Positions 50,001-60,744 of a stretch of 64,000 nt of DNA are shown piece by piece. The notes below the pieces were generated by a model. It was not told the origin of the DNA. It worked only from the letters and a program-made list of their open reading frames with translations, and searched no databases. Origin of the DNA: Anaeramoeba ignava. Its lineage: Eukaryota > Metamonada > Anaeramoebidae. The stretch lies in NCBI GenBank assembly GCA_028826165.1, contig JAPDFW010000064.1, positions 484,099 to 548,098 on the forward strand, written 5' to 3'. Every line of letters starts with the position of its first letter. The first letter of the stretch is position 1. A program made the translations under genes and the position numbers.

Positions 50001-50124
50001 TTATCAAAATAATATTTCTTTGCATTCTCTTCAAAATATTCACAATCAAAATACAACACAAATACCTATTAACCCTTCTCAATTTACAACATTTACAAAT
50101 ATTGAAAAAGTGACAAAAATTTAA
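47045..50124 (+). CDS. E2F-like winged-helix protein, divergent
   Basis: Exon 1 (47045-47453) and exon 2 (48667-50124) are joined across a 1,213-nt intron (GTATTT...ATAAAG, phase 1), giving about 621 residues. Across the junction the protein reads RSISVLTFSLIDEIRKGD, then SELVRISGFARQRICTVISV, then LKSIGLLKEHNIKRNRLVWN. This follows the E2F DNA-binding fold: RSL-LLT helix, winged helix with R-x-R in the recognition helix, the VL--IGLI turn, and a basic strand ending in W. The canonical RRIYD is RQRICTV here, so DNA specificity may differ. A coiled-coil-like region follows (49,000), then an acidic/basic Lys-rich tract and a Tyr/Pro/Asn-rich tail (FYPNFYPN). The frame breaks in a run of about ten A (49316-49325). 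Another winged-helix family is possible. Confidence 0.55.
47454..48666 (+). repeat. 1.2-kb intron made of TAATAATAATTT repeats
   Basis: Intron of the E2F-like gene. It is filled with TTTAATAATAA-type units, plus short blocks of TTTAATCCAACA near both ends (47462-47535 and 48230-48285). Open frames reading IIIKIIIK on the minus strand are artefacts of this array. Confidence 0.85.
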
Positions 50125-50263
50125 ATGAATGAAATTTGATTTATTTTATTTTTGATTTTATTTTATTTTTGATTTATTTTATTTTTGATTTATTTTATTT
50201 TATTATTGATTTATTAAAAAATAATTAAAGAAAAAAAAAAAGTGGAACAAATTTTATTTTTAT

Positions 50264-51001
50264 TTATTTATCAAATGGAATAACAGGCCAATTTATTATA
50301 ATATTTCTTTCCATTCTTTTTTGAAATTTAACATTCATTTGAGTTTCTAAATTAAAAATTTCTTTCCAATTTTTTTCACCAAATAAAATGATTTTATCTT
50401 CTTTTTCATTATAATTTTGATTTTGATTTTCATTTTGGTTATAATTTTGGTTATAATTTTGATTTTGATTTTCATTTTGATTTTGATTTTGATTTTTTAA
50501 TTTTTGAAGTTTTTGAAGAGATTTTTTTCTTAAAGTTGCTATTTCTTGTTCCCATTTTGTTTGTATTTCATCTTGAATATAAGTTGGTTCTTCAAATTGA
50601 TTTTGTGGATTAATAAAATTAAAATATTCATTTTGAGAAAAAATTATTTCATTTTCATTATAATTTTGGTTATAATTTTCATTATAATTTTGATTTTCAT
50701 TTTCATTTTCATTGTAATTTTCATTATAATTTTCATTTTGATTATAATTTTGATTTTGATTGTAATTTTGATTATAATTTTGATTTTCATTTTGGTTATA
50801 ATTTTGATTATAATTTTCATTTTCATTTTCATTTTCATTATAATTTTCATTTTGTTGTTTGATTCTTTTAAATTCATTTTCCTTTTTCTCAATTTTATGC
50901 TTTCTATTAGAAATAGATAAATTAGGAAACATCCATTTATGAACTGGATTTGGAAAAGGATGAATCCAATTTTTATCATTTAAATTATCATTTTTACTCA
51001 T
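50264..51001 (-). CDS. unknown Asn/Tyr/Gln/Glu-rich protein
   Basis: A 245-residue single-exon frame from an ATG at 51001, preceded on its strand by several TCATTTTTTATTTTTT elements, which supports a real gene. The N-terminus is WIHPFPNPVHKWMFPNLSIS. Two blocks of Asn-Tyr/Asn-Gln/Asn-Glu repeats follow. A helical stretch lies near residue 155-170 (TKWEQEIATLRKKSLQKLQK). The last 45 residues (EKNWKEIFNLETQMNVKFQK, ending NWPVIPFDK) are of normal complexity. No family is recognised. It is convergent with the E2F-like gene and upstream of none. Confidence 0.6.
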   Translation of the reverse strand: MSKNDNLNDKNWIHPFPNPVHKWMFPNLSISNRKHKIEKKENEFKRIKQQNENYNENENENENYNQNYNQNENQNYNQNYNQNQNYNQNENYNENYNENENENQNYNENYNQNYNENEIIFSQNEYFNFINPQNQFEEPTYIQDEIQTKWEQEIATLRKKSLQKLQKLKNQNQNQNENQNQNYNQNYNQNENQNQNYNEKEDKIILFGEKNWKEIFNLETQMNVKFQKRMERNIIINWPVIPFDK

Positions 51002-51107
51002 AATTGAAAAATAAAAAAAAAATGAAAAAATAAAAAATGAAAAAATAAAAAATGAAAAATTTATTTTTTTGCTTTTTGAAATCTTCTTTTTAACAAATTA
51101 AATCAAA

Positions 51108-54100
51108 TCATTTTTTATGAATTGGATTAATTCTAGTTGATGATTCATTTAAAATTTGCATCCAATCTTTTTTTTCCTCTTCATTTTCACATTTAATCAA
51201 TAAATGTATTCTTGAAGGTTTTTCTCGAATCAAAGAAAAGACATATTTAGATTGATATTTTTCAGCATTAGTCAAATAAATGTGAACATTTTGATTAATT
51301 TGAATTTCTTTTAAAACTTGCGAATTTTGCATTTGATCTTTATAAAAAAACAATTTTTGCAACTTGAACATCATATATCTTTTTTTCCAGTTTGGTGACG
51401 GAATTTCGCGCACAAAAACCCATCCTTTTTTTTCTGTAGATCCTGTTTTTGTGCGGACTAAAGAAATAGTATTTTGTTGATTATCATCTGAATCGGATTC
51501 ATCGTAAGTCAAATTTCTTCTTAAACTACGAAATGAATGTCTTTTTTTATGCGTCAATTTCTGTTCTTTTTTTACTTGTGATTTGACTTTTGGTAAATTA
51601 GTTTGAGTATTTTCATTTTCTGTTGGTTTTGCTTTTTGTTTTTGTTTTTGTTTTTGTTGTTGTTGTTGTAAAAGAAAGTCAAAATTTGATAAACTATATC
51701 TTTTTTCTCTGAAAATATTAAAATGATTTTGAATTGGATTTTCAATTAAATCTGAATTGTGAGTTTCTATTTTATCGTTATTGTTCTCGATTGTTTGGGT
51801 TAAAATTGTTGTTTTTGATTCATATTTTCTTATTTTTTTATCTTCATAGCTTGTTGTTGATTCAAATGATTCTGGAATTTTATTGAATAAAAAAGGTTTA
51901 AAAAAATCTAAAGCTTCAGACATTTTTTGTATTTCATTCTCGTAATTGATTTGTGTAAGAAAGGGTGTATAATGTTGATTTTCAACTATATTTATTCCAT
52001 TCCTTGTTTTGATTGATGAAAGTTCAGCTGCTATTGATAATGCTGATGTTTCTTGATTAAATATTGTTGGGCTAAAAAATTTACTAGCATAAATTGGTAG
52101 TGATAATTTTTGATCTGATGTTAGTAAGAATTGAGATGGGCTTGAAAATGATAAATCGATTGGTTTTTGTGCTGAATCATTTTCGTCGTTTTGAATTTCC
52201 TAAAAATATTTCAAATTAAAATTAAAAATATTTAAAATTAAAATTAAAAATATTTCAAATTAAAAATATTTAAAATTAAAAATATTTAAAATTAAAAATA
52301 TTTAAAATTAAAAATATTTAAAATTAAAATTAAAAATATTTAAAATTAAAATTATTTAAAATTAAAATTATTTAAAATTAAAAATATTTAAAATTAAAAT
52401 TAAAAATATTTAAAATTAAAATTAAAAATATTTAAAATTAATATTATTTAAAATTAAAAATATTTACTGAAATCGCTTTCAAAAATTCAAATCTTTGATC
52501 AAAACTTAATGTTATTTCGGAATTAATAAATTGCATATAAGTTCTATTTGTTCCAAAAGTTTTTGCACTCCCAATATTTTGAATAATAGAAGATAACAAA
52601 AGTAATCCACGACTTGAAGTTTCATTCGGAGAATAATCAATAATACCAAAAGAATTTGGAGCAAGAATAGCAGGACAAAGAAAACGAATGAAAAAAAAGG
52701 CGCCAATGGGATCATAAACATTATAGTTAAATTTACTTTCAGTTTCCTTTTTAATATGATAATTGATTTCTCTTAATCCTTTTGGAATATCACTAACTGA
52801 GTTAAATATCGAATCCAAAAAATTTTTCAAATAACTTGACACGTTTTCCATATTAAGATGAATCTCATCAGATAAATAAGGATCAACCTCAAAACTTTTG
52901 CCACTTTTGCAAAGATTATCAATTTCTGAATGAAAAGTATTATATAAATAACGCTTCCCATAATATCGCGTATATATTTGTATCGACTTGATCGCAACAT
53001 CATTGTCGCGAAATAAAGAATCAGGAGACTTGGATCTCAAAATATGCTGGGAAATCATTGTTTTGATAAAAAGTAACGATGCGCCAAATTGTTCAAAAAA
53101 ATGGAACAGTGATTCTGTTAAAGGTCCTATATAATTTCTACATATATCCTTGTTTGTTGCTGCTGTTAAATATTCAATATCTGACTCATAGAAATAATCT
53201 CCCAAAATCGTCATTCCCTTTTGAACACATACTGGAAATTTGCTATTTGCTTCTTTTGCTTCTTCTTGAATGGTTTTCTCGATTAATTCAAGTAGATCAT
53301 CTGATAGTGAATCTTGGATAATGATTCTTAATAATTGAGAAAAAGTTTCTTTCATTGAGTTATTTATCATTTCATTTGTTTTCTAATTAATTTTTTGTTT
53401 TTTTATTTTTTATTTTTTATTTTTTATTTTTTATAAATTTTTTTGAAAATATTTGAAAGGTTTGATTTTTCTTACATTTAATGAATCTGGAATTTGTAAT
53501 TCATTGAACACATTTTGAAAAGTTATAATAAAATTATTAAATTTAATATGTCCAATAAAGTTTTTGTTTAAATCTCGAAAAATTTTAAGTTTCATTTTTT
53601 GGTTTTCTAAAAAAAAATAAGAACAAAATAAGAACAAATATTAAAATAAATATTAAGATATTAAAATAGAAAATACCTTCATGATTAATAGATAACAATT
53701 GTTCTGAAGTAATTATATCAAGAATTTTTGAAGATAAAGTTTCTTTGAAAATATAAGAATATAAAAAAATGTTAAATAAAGCTTCTATTGTTTGTCTTGA
53801 ACTTGAATTCAAATTTGAGATTAACATCATAATTTTTCTTTTCATATTAAGAATAATATGTTTATCATATAATGGGAGTAGCATTTCTTCTTGTATATTA
53901 TTTTTTAATGAATCTGATAAATGTTTTTCTGATTGAAGAATGGAGAGAATTGCTTGTAAAATCAATTCTACATTTTCATTCAGAAACTTTATAAATTAAA
54001 TTTTAATTAAATTAAATTTTAATTTTAATTTTAATTTTTAATTTTAATTTTTAATTTTAATTTTAATTTTTAATATGAATTTTAATTTAAAATTTGTACT

Positions 54101-57100
54101 TGAGAATTCATAAAGAATTTTGGTTGTATATTTGGCCTAAATTGATAGAATAAATCATCAAATTGATATTGAAGATTAATAAAATCCTCAGAAATATTTG
54201 AATTTGTAATTGATAATTGAATAATTTTATCATTTTCATTTATATTTTCATTTTGATTTTCATTTTCATTTTGATTTTCATTTTGATTTTGATTTTGGTT
54301 TTCCTCTTCCAATGAATCTGATGAATCTTCATCAGTTTGATCTTGGAAATCATTTTGAATAACAAACTCTTCAATAAAATCATTATCATTTATATTTTCA
54401 TTATCATTTATATTTTCATTATCATTTATATTTTCATTTTGATTTTGATTTTCATTTATATTTTCATTTTCATTTTCATTTTCATTTTCATTTTCATTTT
54501 GATTTTGTTTTTGATTTTCATTTATATTTTCATTTTGATTTTGATTTTGATTTTGATTTATATTTTGATTTTTATTTTGATTTTTATTTTGATTTTTATT
54601 TTGATTTTTATTTTGATTTATATTTTGATTTTGTTTTTTATATTTTGATTTTGATTTTGATTTTGATTTTGATTTTGATTTTGATTTTGATTTTGATTTT
54701 GATTTTGATTTATATTTTGATTTTGATTTTCATTTTGATTTATATTTTGATTTTGATTTAATTTTTTTTCTCGGTTTTGAATTTTGTTAAATAAAGGTTC
54801 AAGAATTTGAGAAATCTTAATTTTTTTTTTAAAAAAAACCAAATTATAAATAATTAAATTTTTAGAATCAAAATTATTAAAAAATTTGATAAGAAATTTG
54901 TTTTACTTTTTCATCTGAATTTTTTTTCATCTTATTTTTCGTCTTTTTAATTGGTTTATTTTTCCATAAAAATAATTGTGAATAAAATTGAAGTAATTTT
55001 TCTTGATTTCCCTTTTAAATAATAATGAAAAAAAAATAATGAAAAATTTTTAATAAAAACATTCCTTTTTTAAAAAAATTGAAAAAAATTGATTCAAACA
55101 TTAAGTAGTTGTTCAGAAGTAAAATTAATTAAAACACCTTTTTTCTTTAAAATATTTAAAATTGTTTTCAATGAATTCACTTGATTATTATCTTTTGAAA
55201 AGATTTCATAATTTGTTGATCGATCAATTTTTGATAATAAATTTATAATTGATTTAAGATTCTAAAATAAAAAAATTTGTAAATTAAAATTGTAAATAAA
55301 ATTGTAAATAAAATTGTAAATAAAATTATAAATAAAATTATAAATAAAATTATAAATAAAATTATAAATAAAATTGTAAATAAAATTATAAATAAAATTA
55401 TAAATAAAATTGTAAATTAAATTATAAATAAAAATGTAAATAAAAATGTAAATAAAAATGTAAATAAAATTATAAATAAAATTAAAATCAAAATTAAAAT
55501 TAAAATTAAAATCAAAATTAAAATTAAAATTTAAATAAAATTATAATTAAAATTTGTAAATTAAAATTGTAAATAAAATTAAAATTGTAAATAAAAATTG
55601 TAAATAAAATTATAAATAAAAATTAAAAATAAAAAAAATAAAATAAAAAAAATTAAAATTGTAACAAAAATTATAAATAAAATTGTAAATAAAAATTATA
55701 AATAAAATTATAAATAAAATTGTAAATTAAATTTGTAAATAAAAAAATAAATAAAAAAAATTATAAATAAAATTCATAAAATAAAATTATAAATAAAATT
55801 GTAAATAAAATTATAAATAAAAATTGTAAATAAAATTTAAAAAAATAAATAAAATAAAATTATAATTAAAATTGTAAAATAAAAATTATAATTAAAATAA
55901 ATAAAATTATAATTAAAATTAAATTAAAATTGTAAATAAAATAAAATATAAATAAAAATTGTAAAAAAAATTGTAAAACAAAAATTGTAAATAAAATTAA
56001 AATTGTAAATAAAAATTGTAATTAAAATTGTAAATAAAATTATAAATAAAATTATAAATAAATTAAAATTGTAAATAAAAATTGTAAATAAAAATAAATA
56101 AAATTATAAATAAAATTGTAAATAAAATTATAAATAAAATTGTAAATAAAATTGTAAAATAAAATTATAAATAAAATTATAAATAAAATTGTAAATAAAA
56201 ATTGTAAATAAAATTATAAATAAAAATTGTAAATAAAATTGTAAATAAAATTATAAATAAATTAAAATTGTAAAATAAAATAAAATTAAAATTAAAATTG
56301 TAAAATAAAATTATAAATAAAATTGTAAATAAAATTGTAAATAAAATTGTAAATAAAATTGTAAATAAAAATAAAATAAAATTGTAAAAATAAAATTGTA
56401 AATAAAATTGTAAAACAAAAATTGTAAATAAAATTGTAAATAAAATTGTAAATAAAATTGTAAATAAAAATTGTAAATAAAATTGTAAATAAAATTGTAA
56501 ATAAAATTGTAAAATAAAATTATAAATAAAAAAAATAAAATTATAAATAAAATTGTAAAAATAAAATTATAAATAAAATTGTAAATTAAAATTGTAAAAT
56601 AAAATTATAAATAAAATTAAAATTGTAAATAAAATTGTAAATAAAATTGTAAATAAAATTATAAATAAAATTGTAAATAAAATTATAAATAAAATTGTAA
56701 ATAAAATTATAAATAAAATTGTAAATAAAATTGTAAATAAAATTGTAAATAAAATTGTAAATAAAATTGTAATTAAAATTGTAAATAAAATTATAAATAA
56801 AATTATAATTAAAATTGTAAATAAAATTATAAATAAAATTGTAAATAAAATAAAATTGTAATTAAAATTGTAATTAAAATTGTAATTAAAATTAATTGTA
56901 TAATTAAAATCCTGTTTGGATTGCACAAAAATACTTGTAAATCAGAAAATTGTTTTGCTTTTATTTTTGTTTTATAATTTATCCAATTTAATAATAATTT
57001 TTTTGGTTCTTTTGTTTTAAAATTCTTTTTTTTAGAAAATTCTTTCATTTTTGGATGTAAAGAAACTCTTATTAATAAAGCTTTTAAATTAATTTGATCC

Positions 57101-57102
57101 AT
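51108..57102 (-). CDS. CH - RasGAP - PH multidomain protein
   Basis: Eight exons: 57102-56935, 55261-55100, 55011-54907, 54815-54100, 53986-53677, 53606-53476, 53382-52468, 52199-51108. Seven GT-AG introns have consistent phases, apart from one missing base in the Asn-Gln repeat of exon 4 (near 54630). Total about 1,199 residues. Exons 1-2 together give a calponin-homology-like start (KKLLLNWINYKTKIKAKQFS then DLQNLKSIINLLSKID). The RasGAP domain is in exons 5-7: LFRDNDVAIKSIQIYTRYYG with the arginine finger, and FFFIRFLCPAILAPNSFGI. A PH domain closes the protein: KKGWVFVREIPSPNWKKRYM and LIKCENEEEKKDWMQIL. It should switch off a Ras-type GTPase at membranes or actin. IQGAP proteins share CH and RasGAP-like parts but lack this PH domain; no IQ motif was seen. 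Confidence 0.85.
52200..52467 (-). repeat. intron 7 of the RasGAP gene, TTTAAAATTAAAAATA repeats
   Basis: A 268-nt intron (donor GTAAAT, acceptor TTTTTAG) made almost only of AAAATATTTAAAATTAAAAT units. Phase 0 on both sides; the reading frame continues into the PH-domain exon. Confidence 0.85.
55262..56934 (-). repeat. 1.7-kb first intron of the RasGAP gene, AAATTGTAAATAAAATTATA repeats
   Basis: Donor GTATTT at 56934, acceptor TTTTAG at 55262, phase 0. The interior is one array of 11-base-like units TAAATAAAATT with G/A variation (TTGTAAATAAA versus TTATAAATAAA). Frames reading Leu-Phe-Thr-Ile repeats on the minus strand are artefacts. Confidence 0.85.
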
Positions 57103-57238
57103 TTTTAAATAATAAAGAAAAAAAAAAATTTTTTTAAAAAAATAAAAAAATGAAAAAATGAAAAAAGCAAAAAAAAAAAAAAAAATGAGAAAAAATAAAA
57201 ATAAAAAAATATTTTGTTTTAATTAATTAATTATTTAT

Positions 57239-57796
57239 TTAAAAATTCTTTCTTTGTAGTTTTTGTTTTGTTGAAACTTGAAGAAAACTAAAATGAAAAA
57301 TAATTGAAATTAAACTGAATGAAAAAATTACAAATGATCGAAAACCAATAAAAATTAATAAGAAAAATTCAGAACCTTTTGTTATTTGTTAGTTTTTTTT
57401 TTGATTTAAAATTAAGAAAAAAAAAAATAAATTGAAATAATTTCAAAATTTGATTTAAATTAAATGAATAAAAAATCGGAAAAAAAAAAATTTACAAAAA
57501 ATTATAATCAAAAAAAGAACCAAAACTCTTAAATCCTGATTTGTAAATTGAATAATGTTTTTTTTCTCAAGAAAATTAAACACAACAATTCCAAGAACAG
57601 AAAAAATTGGAGCGAAAATTGTTTTAAAATTGAAAATAACAAGAAGTAACATAAAAATTCCAATAATTATCAAATAATTTGCAAGAAAATAATTAACATG
57701 TATAAAAACTCTTTGAAGCCAATTTTCTAATGAAGGAACTCCAAATTGATGAAAGAATTCTTTTAAACTTCGAATTTTAATTTGATTAAAGTTCAT
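57239..57796 (-). CDS. PRA1 (prenylated Rab acceptor) family protein
   Basis: Exons 57796-57496 and 57375-57239 are joined across a 120-nt intron (GTAAAT...AAAAG, phase 1), giving 145 residues. The family signature is present: SLENWLQRVFIHVNYFLANY, followed by paired hydrophobic segments (LIIIGIFMLLLVIF; IFSVLGIVVFNFL) and a second pair across the intron (VLVLFLIIIFC; FFLLIFIGFRSFVIF). PRA1 proteins are four-helix ER/Golgi membrane proteins that interact with prenylated Rab GTPases and affect vesicle traffic. The length fits the family. The gene is head-to-head with the first ankyrin-BTB gene. Confidence 0.85.
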
Positions 57797-57888
57797 ATTT
57801 ATGTTTTTAAAAATGAAAAAAAGAAAAAAGAAATGAAAAAAATGAAAAAAATAATTTTCATTTTTTTTTTCATTTTTTTTTAAAATAA
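57797..57888. promoter_or_regulatory. bidirectional promoter, PRA1 / ankyrin-BTB 1
   Basis: The gap is 92 bp. The left part has AAAATGAAAAAAA, AAATGAAAAAAATGAAAA (minus-strand TCATTTTT); the right part has TTTTCATTTTTTTTTTCATT for the plus strand. It is built like the gaps at 20993-21068 and 43163-43232. Confidence 0.65.
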
Positions 57889-60654
57889 ATGAAAATTCGT
57901 CAAATTATTGAAAAAAATAATGTTGAATTATTAAAAAAAGTTGAAATTAATCAATTAAAAGAAAAATCATTCAAAACTACAAAAAATCTTTTATCTTTTG
58001 CACTTGAAAAGAAAGTTTCAAAAGAAATGATTGAAATTTTATTCAAAAATCAACCAAATACAAATTGGATTGATGAATTTTATAGAAATTTTTTACATAT
58101 TGCAATTATGAATGATTCCTCATTTGAAATTATCAAATTTCTTGTTGAAAATTATGTAAATGTGAATCAAAAAGATCATCAAAATAAATCAATAATTGAT
58201 TATTCACTAATTTATTTGAAAAACAAAGATGCCTTTAAAATTATCAAATATTTTGTTGAAGAAAAAGTTGAGATTGATTCAAAAACAAAAGAAAACGAAA
58301 CAGCTCTGCATTTTGCTTGTCAATATCAACCATTTGAGGTTATCAAATATTTTATTGAAAAAGGAATTGATATTAATGCAAAAACAAATAAAGACAAAAC
58401 AGCTTTACATTGTGCTTGTCAAAACCCAAATAATTCAATTGAAGTTACCAAGTATTTAATTGCAAAAGGGCTTAATCTCAATTCAAAAACAATTTACAAT
58501 GAAAATGCTCTGCATTTTGCTTGTGAAAATAATTCACTTGATGTGATCAAATTACTTATTGAAAAAGGAATTGATATTAATTCAAAAAACATTTGGAATG
58601 AAACTCCTTTTCATATTGCTTGCAAAAGTAATCCATCAATTGAAGTTATCGAATATCTTGTTAAAAAAGAAGCTAATATTAATATCTCTTCTAATTTCGG
58701 GAAAGTTCCTTTGTATTATGCCTGCGAAAATCCAAACATTTCATTTGAAATCATCAAATTACTTATTGAAAACGGAGCTGATTTTAATGTTGAAACGGAT
58801 GAAAACGAAACAATCTTGCATTTTGCTTGTAAAAATGGAGACATATCAATTAAAACAATCAAATATCTTATTGAAAAAGGAATTGATATTAATTCAGAAA
58901 CAAATCGAAACGAAAAACCTTTGCATTTTGTATTCAAAAGCAAAAAAATATCACTTGAAATTATCAAATATCTTATTGAAAATGGAACCGATATTAATTC
59001 AAAAACAAATCAAAACCAAACAATCTTGCATTTTGCTTGTCAAAATCAAAACAATTCTTTTGGGATTATCAAATTCCTTATTGGAAATGGAGCTAATATC
59101 AATTCAAAAACAAAATATAATCTAACACCTTTACATTTTGCATTGGAAAACCTTCTCTCACTTGAAATTATCAAATATCTTATTGAAAATGGTGCTGATA
59201 TCAATGCAAAAACAGTTTATGGACAAACACCTCTTCATTATGCTTGCCATTACAAAAATTCATTTGAAGTTATCAAATACTTAATTGATAAAAAAGTTGA
59301 TGTCAACGCAAAAACAAATCAAAACGAAAATGTTTTGCAAATAGCTTGTCAATATAAAAATAACTTTGAAATTATCAAATTTCTTATTGAAAATGGAGCT
59401 GATATTAATTCAAAAATAGCACAAAACCAATCACTCTTACATTTTTTCTGTATCAATAGATCCCCTTTTGAATTGATTAAATATATTGTTGAAAAAGGAA
59501 TTGATATCAATGCAAAAACAAACCAAAATGAAACTGCTTTGCATTTTGCTTGCCAAAATATTTCTTCTGAAATCATAAAATTTCTTGTTGAAAACGGAGC
59601 TGATATTAATGCGAAAACAAATCAAAACGAATCTCCTTTACTTTTGATATGCAATTATCAAAATAATTACGAATTAATCAAATTCTTCATTTCAAAAGGA
59701 GCTGATGTTAATATAACATCAAACAAAAAAGAAACACCTCTCTCTTTATCAATTTCAAAAAAAACAGAAAATGGAAAATTAATCAAATTATTATTAATGA
59801 ATAATGCAAATATTTACGATTTAGAAAAATCTCAGATCACATCACAATTTGTTGAATCGCTTTCTCAGGTTTATTCAATTAATCAAGATTTAAACAATTT
59901 ATTAAAATCAAATGAGGATAATTTATCTGATTTTGAATTTCAATCAATTGATAATTTCAAATTTAAAGTTCATAAATTAATTTTATTAACAAGATTTAAC
60001 AATAATAAAACAATTTTACAAAAATTTATCAATATTTGTAAATCAAAAACAAAACAAGATGCTCAACTTGCTTTAAATTTCATCTATTCTGGATTTTTTG
60101 ATTATGATAAAATGATTGAAAATTTAATTGAACAATCAAATAAGAATAATAATAATTGGATAAGATCACCAAATTTAATGTATATGATAAGAAACTCTGT
60201 TGAAAAAACAAAATTTTGGCCATACACCAATCAAGAAAACGCCGAAGAATTATTTAAAGAAATTGGATTTGATTCAAATTGGATTGAATCTAAAAAAGGA
60301 AGAAAAGGAATATTAAAAGATTTTCAAAAATTATATGAAGAAAATGAAATTAAAAAAGATTTTACAATAATTGTTGAAGAAAAAGAAATTAAAATTCATA
60401 AATTAATATTATTTTTAAGAAGTGAATTATTTAAAGGAATGTTTTTAAGTGTTAATGATTCATCTAATCAAGTTCATGATTATTCAGAAAAATCATTTGA
60501 AACAATTCAACAATTAATTTATTTTTTTTATCATGATAAATTTGAAGAAAACAAAATTAATGAAGAAATTATTGAAGAATTAAAAGATATTAAAGATTTT
60601 TATCAATTAAATCAAAATTCAATAATTGATTTAATTTTAGAAAAAGATTTTTAA
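57889..60654 (+). CDS. ankyrin-repeat protein with C-terminal BTB domains, copy 1
   Basis: A single exon of 921 residues. About residues 60-650 form a long solenoid of 33-34-residue ankyrin repeats with the local consensus ETALHFACQN and EIIKYLIEKGIDINSKTNQN. Two BTB-like segments follow: SIDNFKFKVHKLILLTRFNN (about 685, incomplete) and KDFTIIVEEKEIKIHKLILF (about 823) with the helical part LIYFFYHDKFEENKINEEII. Such proteins usually bind partners through the ankyrins and can recruit cullin-3 ligases through BTB; the partner here cannot be told. Repeat units differ more from each other than in copy 2. Promoter element 30 bases before the ATG. Confidence 0.92.
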   Translation: MKIRQIIEKNNVELLKKVEINQLKEKSFKTTKNLLSFALEKKVSKEMIEILFKNQPNTNWIDEFYRNFLHIAIMNDSSFEIIKFLVENYVNVNQKDHQNKSIIDYSLIYLKNKDAFKIIKYFVEEKVEIDSKTKENETALHFACQYQPFEVIKYFIEKGIDINAKTNKDKTALHCACQNPNNSIEVTKYLIAKGLNLNSKTIYNENALHFACENNSLDVIKLLIEKGIDINSKNIWNETPFHIACKSNPSIEVIEYLVKKEANINISSNFGKVPLYYACENPNISFEIIKLLIENGADFNVETDENETILHFACKNGDISIKTIKYLIEKGIDINSETNRNEKPLHFVFKSKKISLEIIKYLIENGTDINSKTNQNQTILHFACQNQNNSFGIIKFLIGNGANINSKTKYNLTPLHFALENLLSLEIIKYLIENGADINAKTVYGQTPLHYACHYKNSFEVIKYLIDKKVDVNAKTNQNENVLQIACQYKNNFEIIKFLIENGADINSKIAQNQSLLHFFCINRSPFELIKYIVEKGIDINAKTNQNETALHFACQNISSEIIKFLVENGADINAKTNQNESPLLLICNYQNNYELIKFFISKGADVNITSNKKETPLSLSISKKTENGKLIKLLLMNNANIYDLEKSQITSQFVESLSQVYSINQDLNNLLKSNEDNLSDFEFQSIDNFKFKVHKLILLTRFNNNKTILQKFINICKSKTKQDAQLALNFIYSGFFDYDKMIENLIEQSNKNNNNWIRSPNLMYMIRNSVEKTKFWPYTNQENAEELFKEIGFDSNWIESKKGRKGILKDFQKLYEENEIKKDFTIIVEEKEIKIHKLILFLRSELFKGMFLSVNDSSNQVHDYSEKSFETIQQLIYFFYHDKFEENKINEEIIEELKDIKDFYQLNQNSIIDLILEKDF

Positions 60655-60744
60655 TCCAAAATAAAATTTTTCCTTTTTTTTCTTTTTTTTTTCCTTTTTT
60701 TTCCTTTTTTTTCCTTTTTTCATTTTTTTATTTTTATTTCAAAA

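Noticed and set aside
56567-56926. Minus-strand frame reading Leu-Phe-Thr-Ile repeats as a membrane protein
   Set aside because: It lies in the AAATTGTAAATAAAATTATA array of the first RasGAP intron and has no non-repeat sequence.
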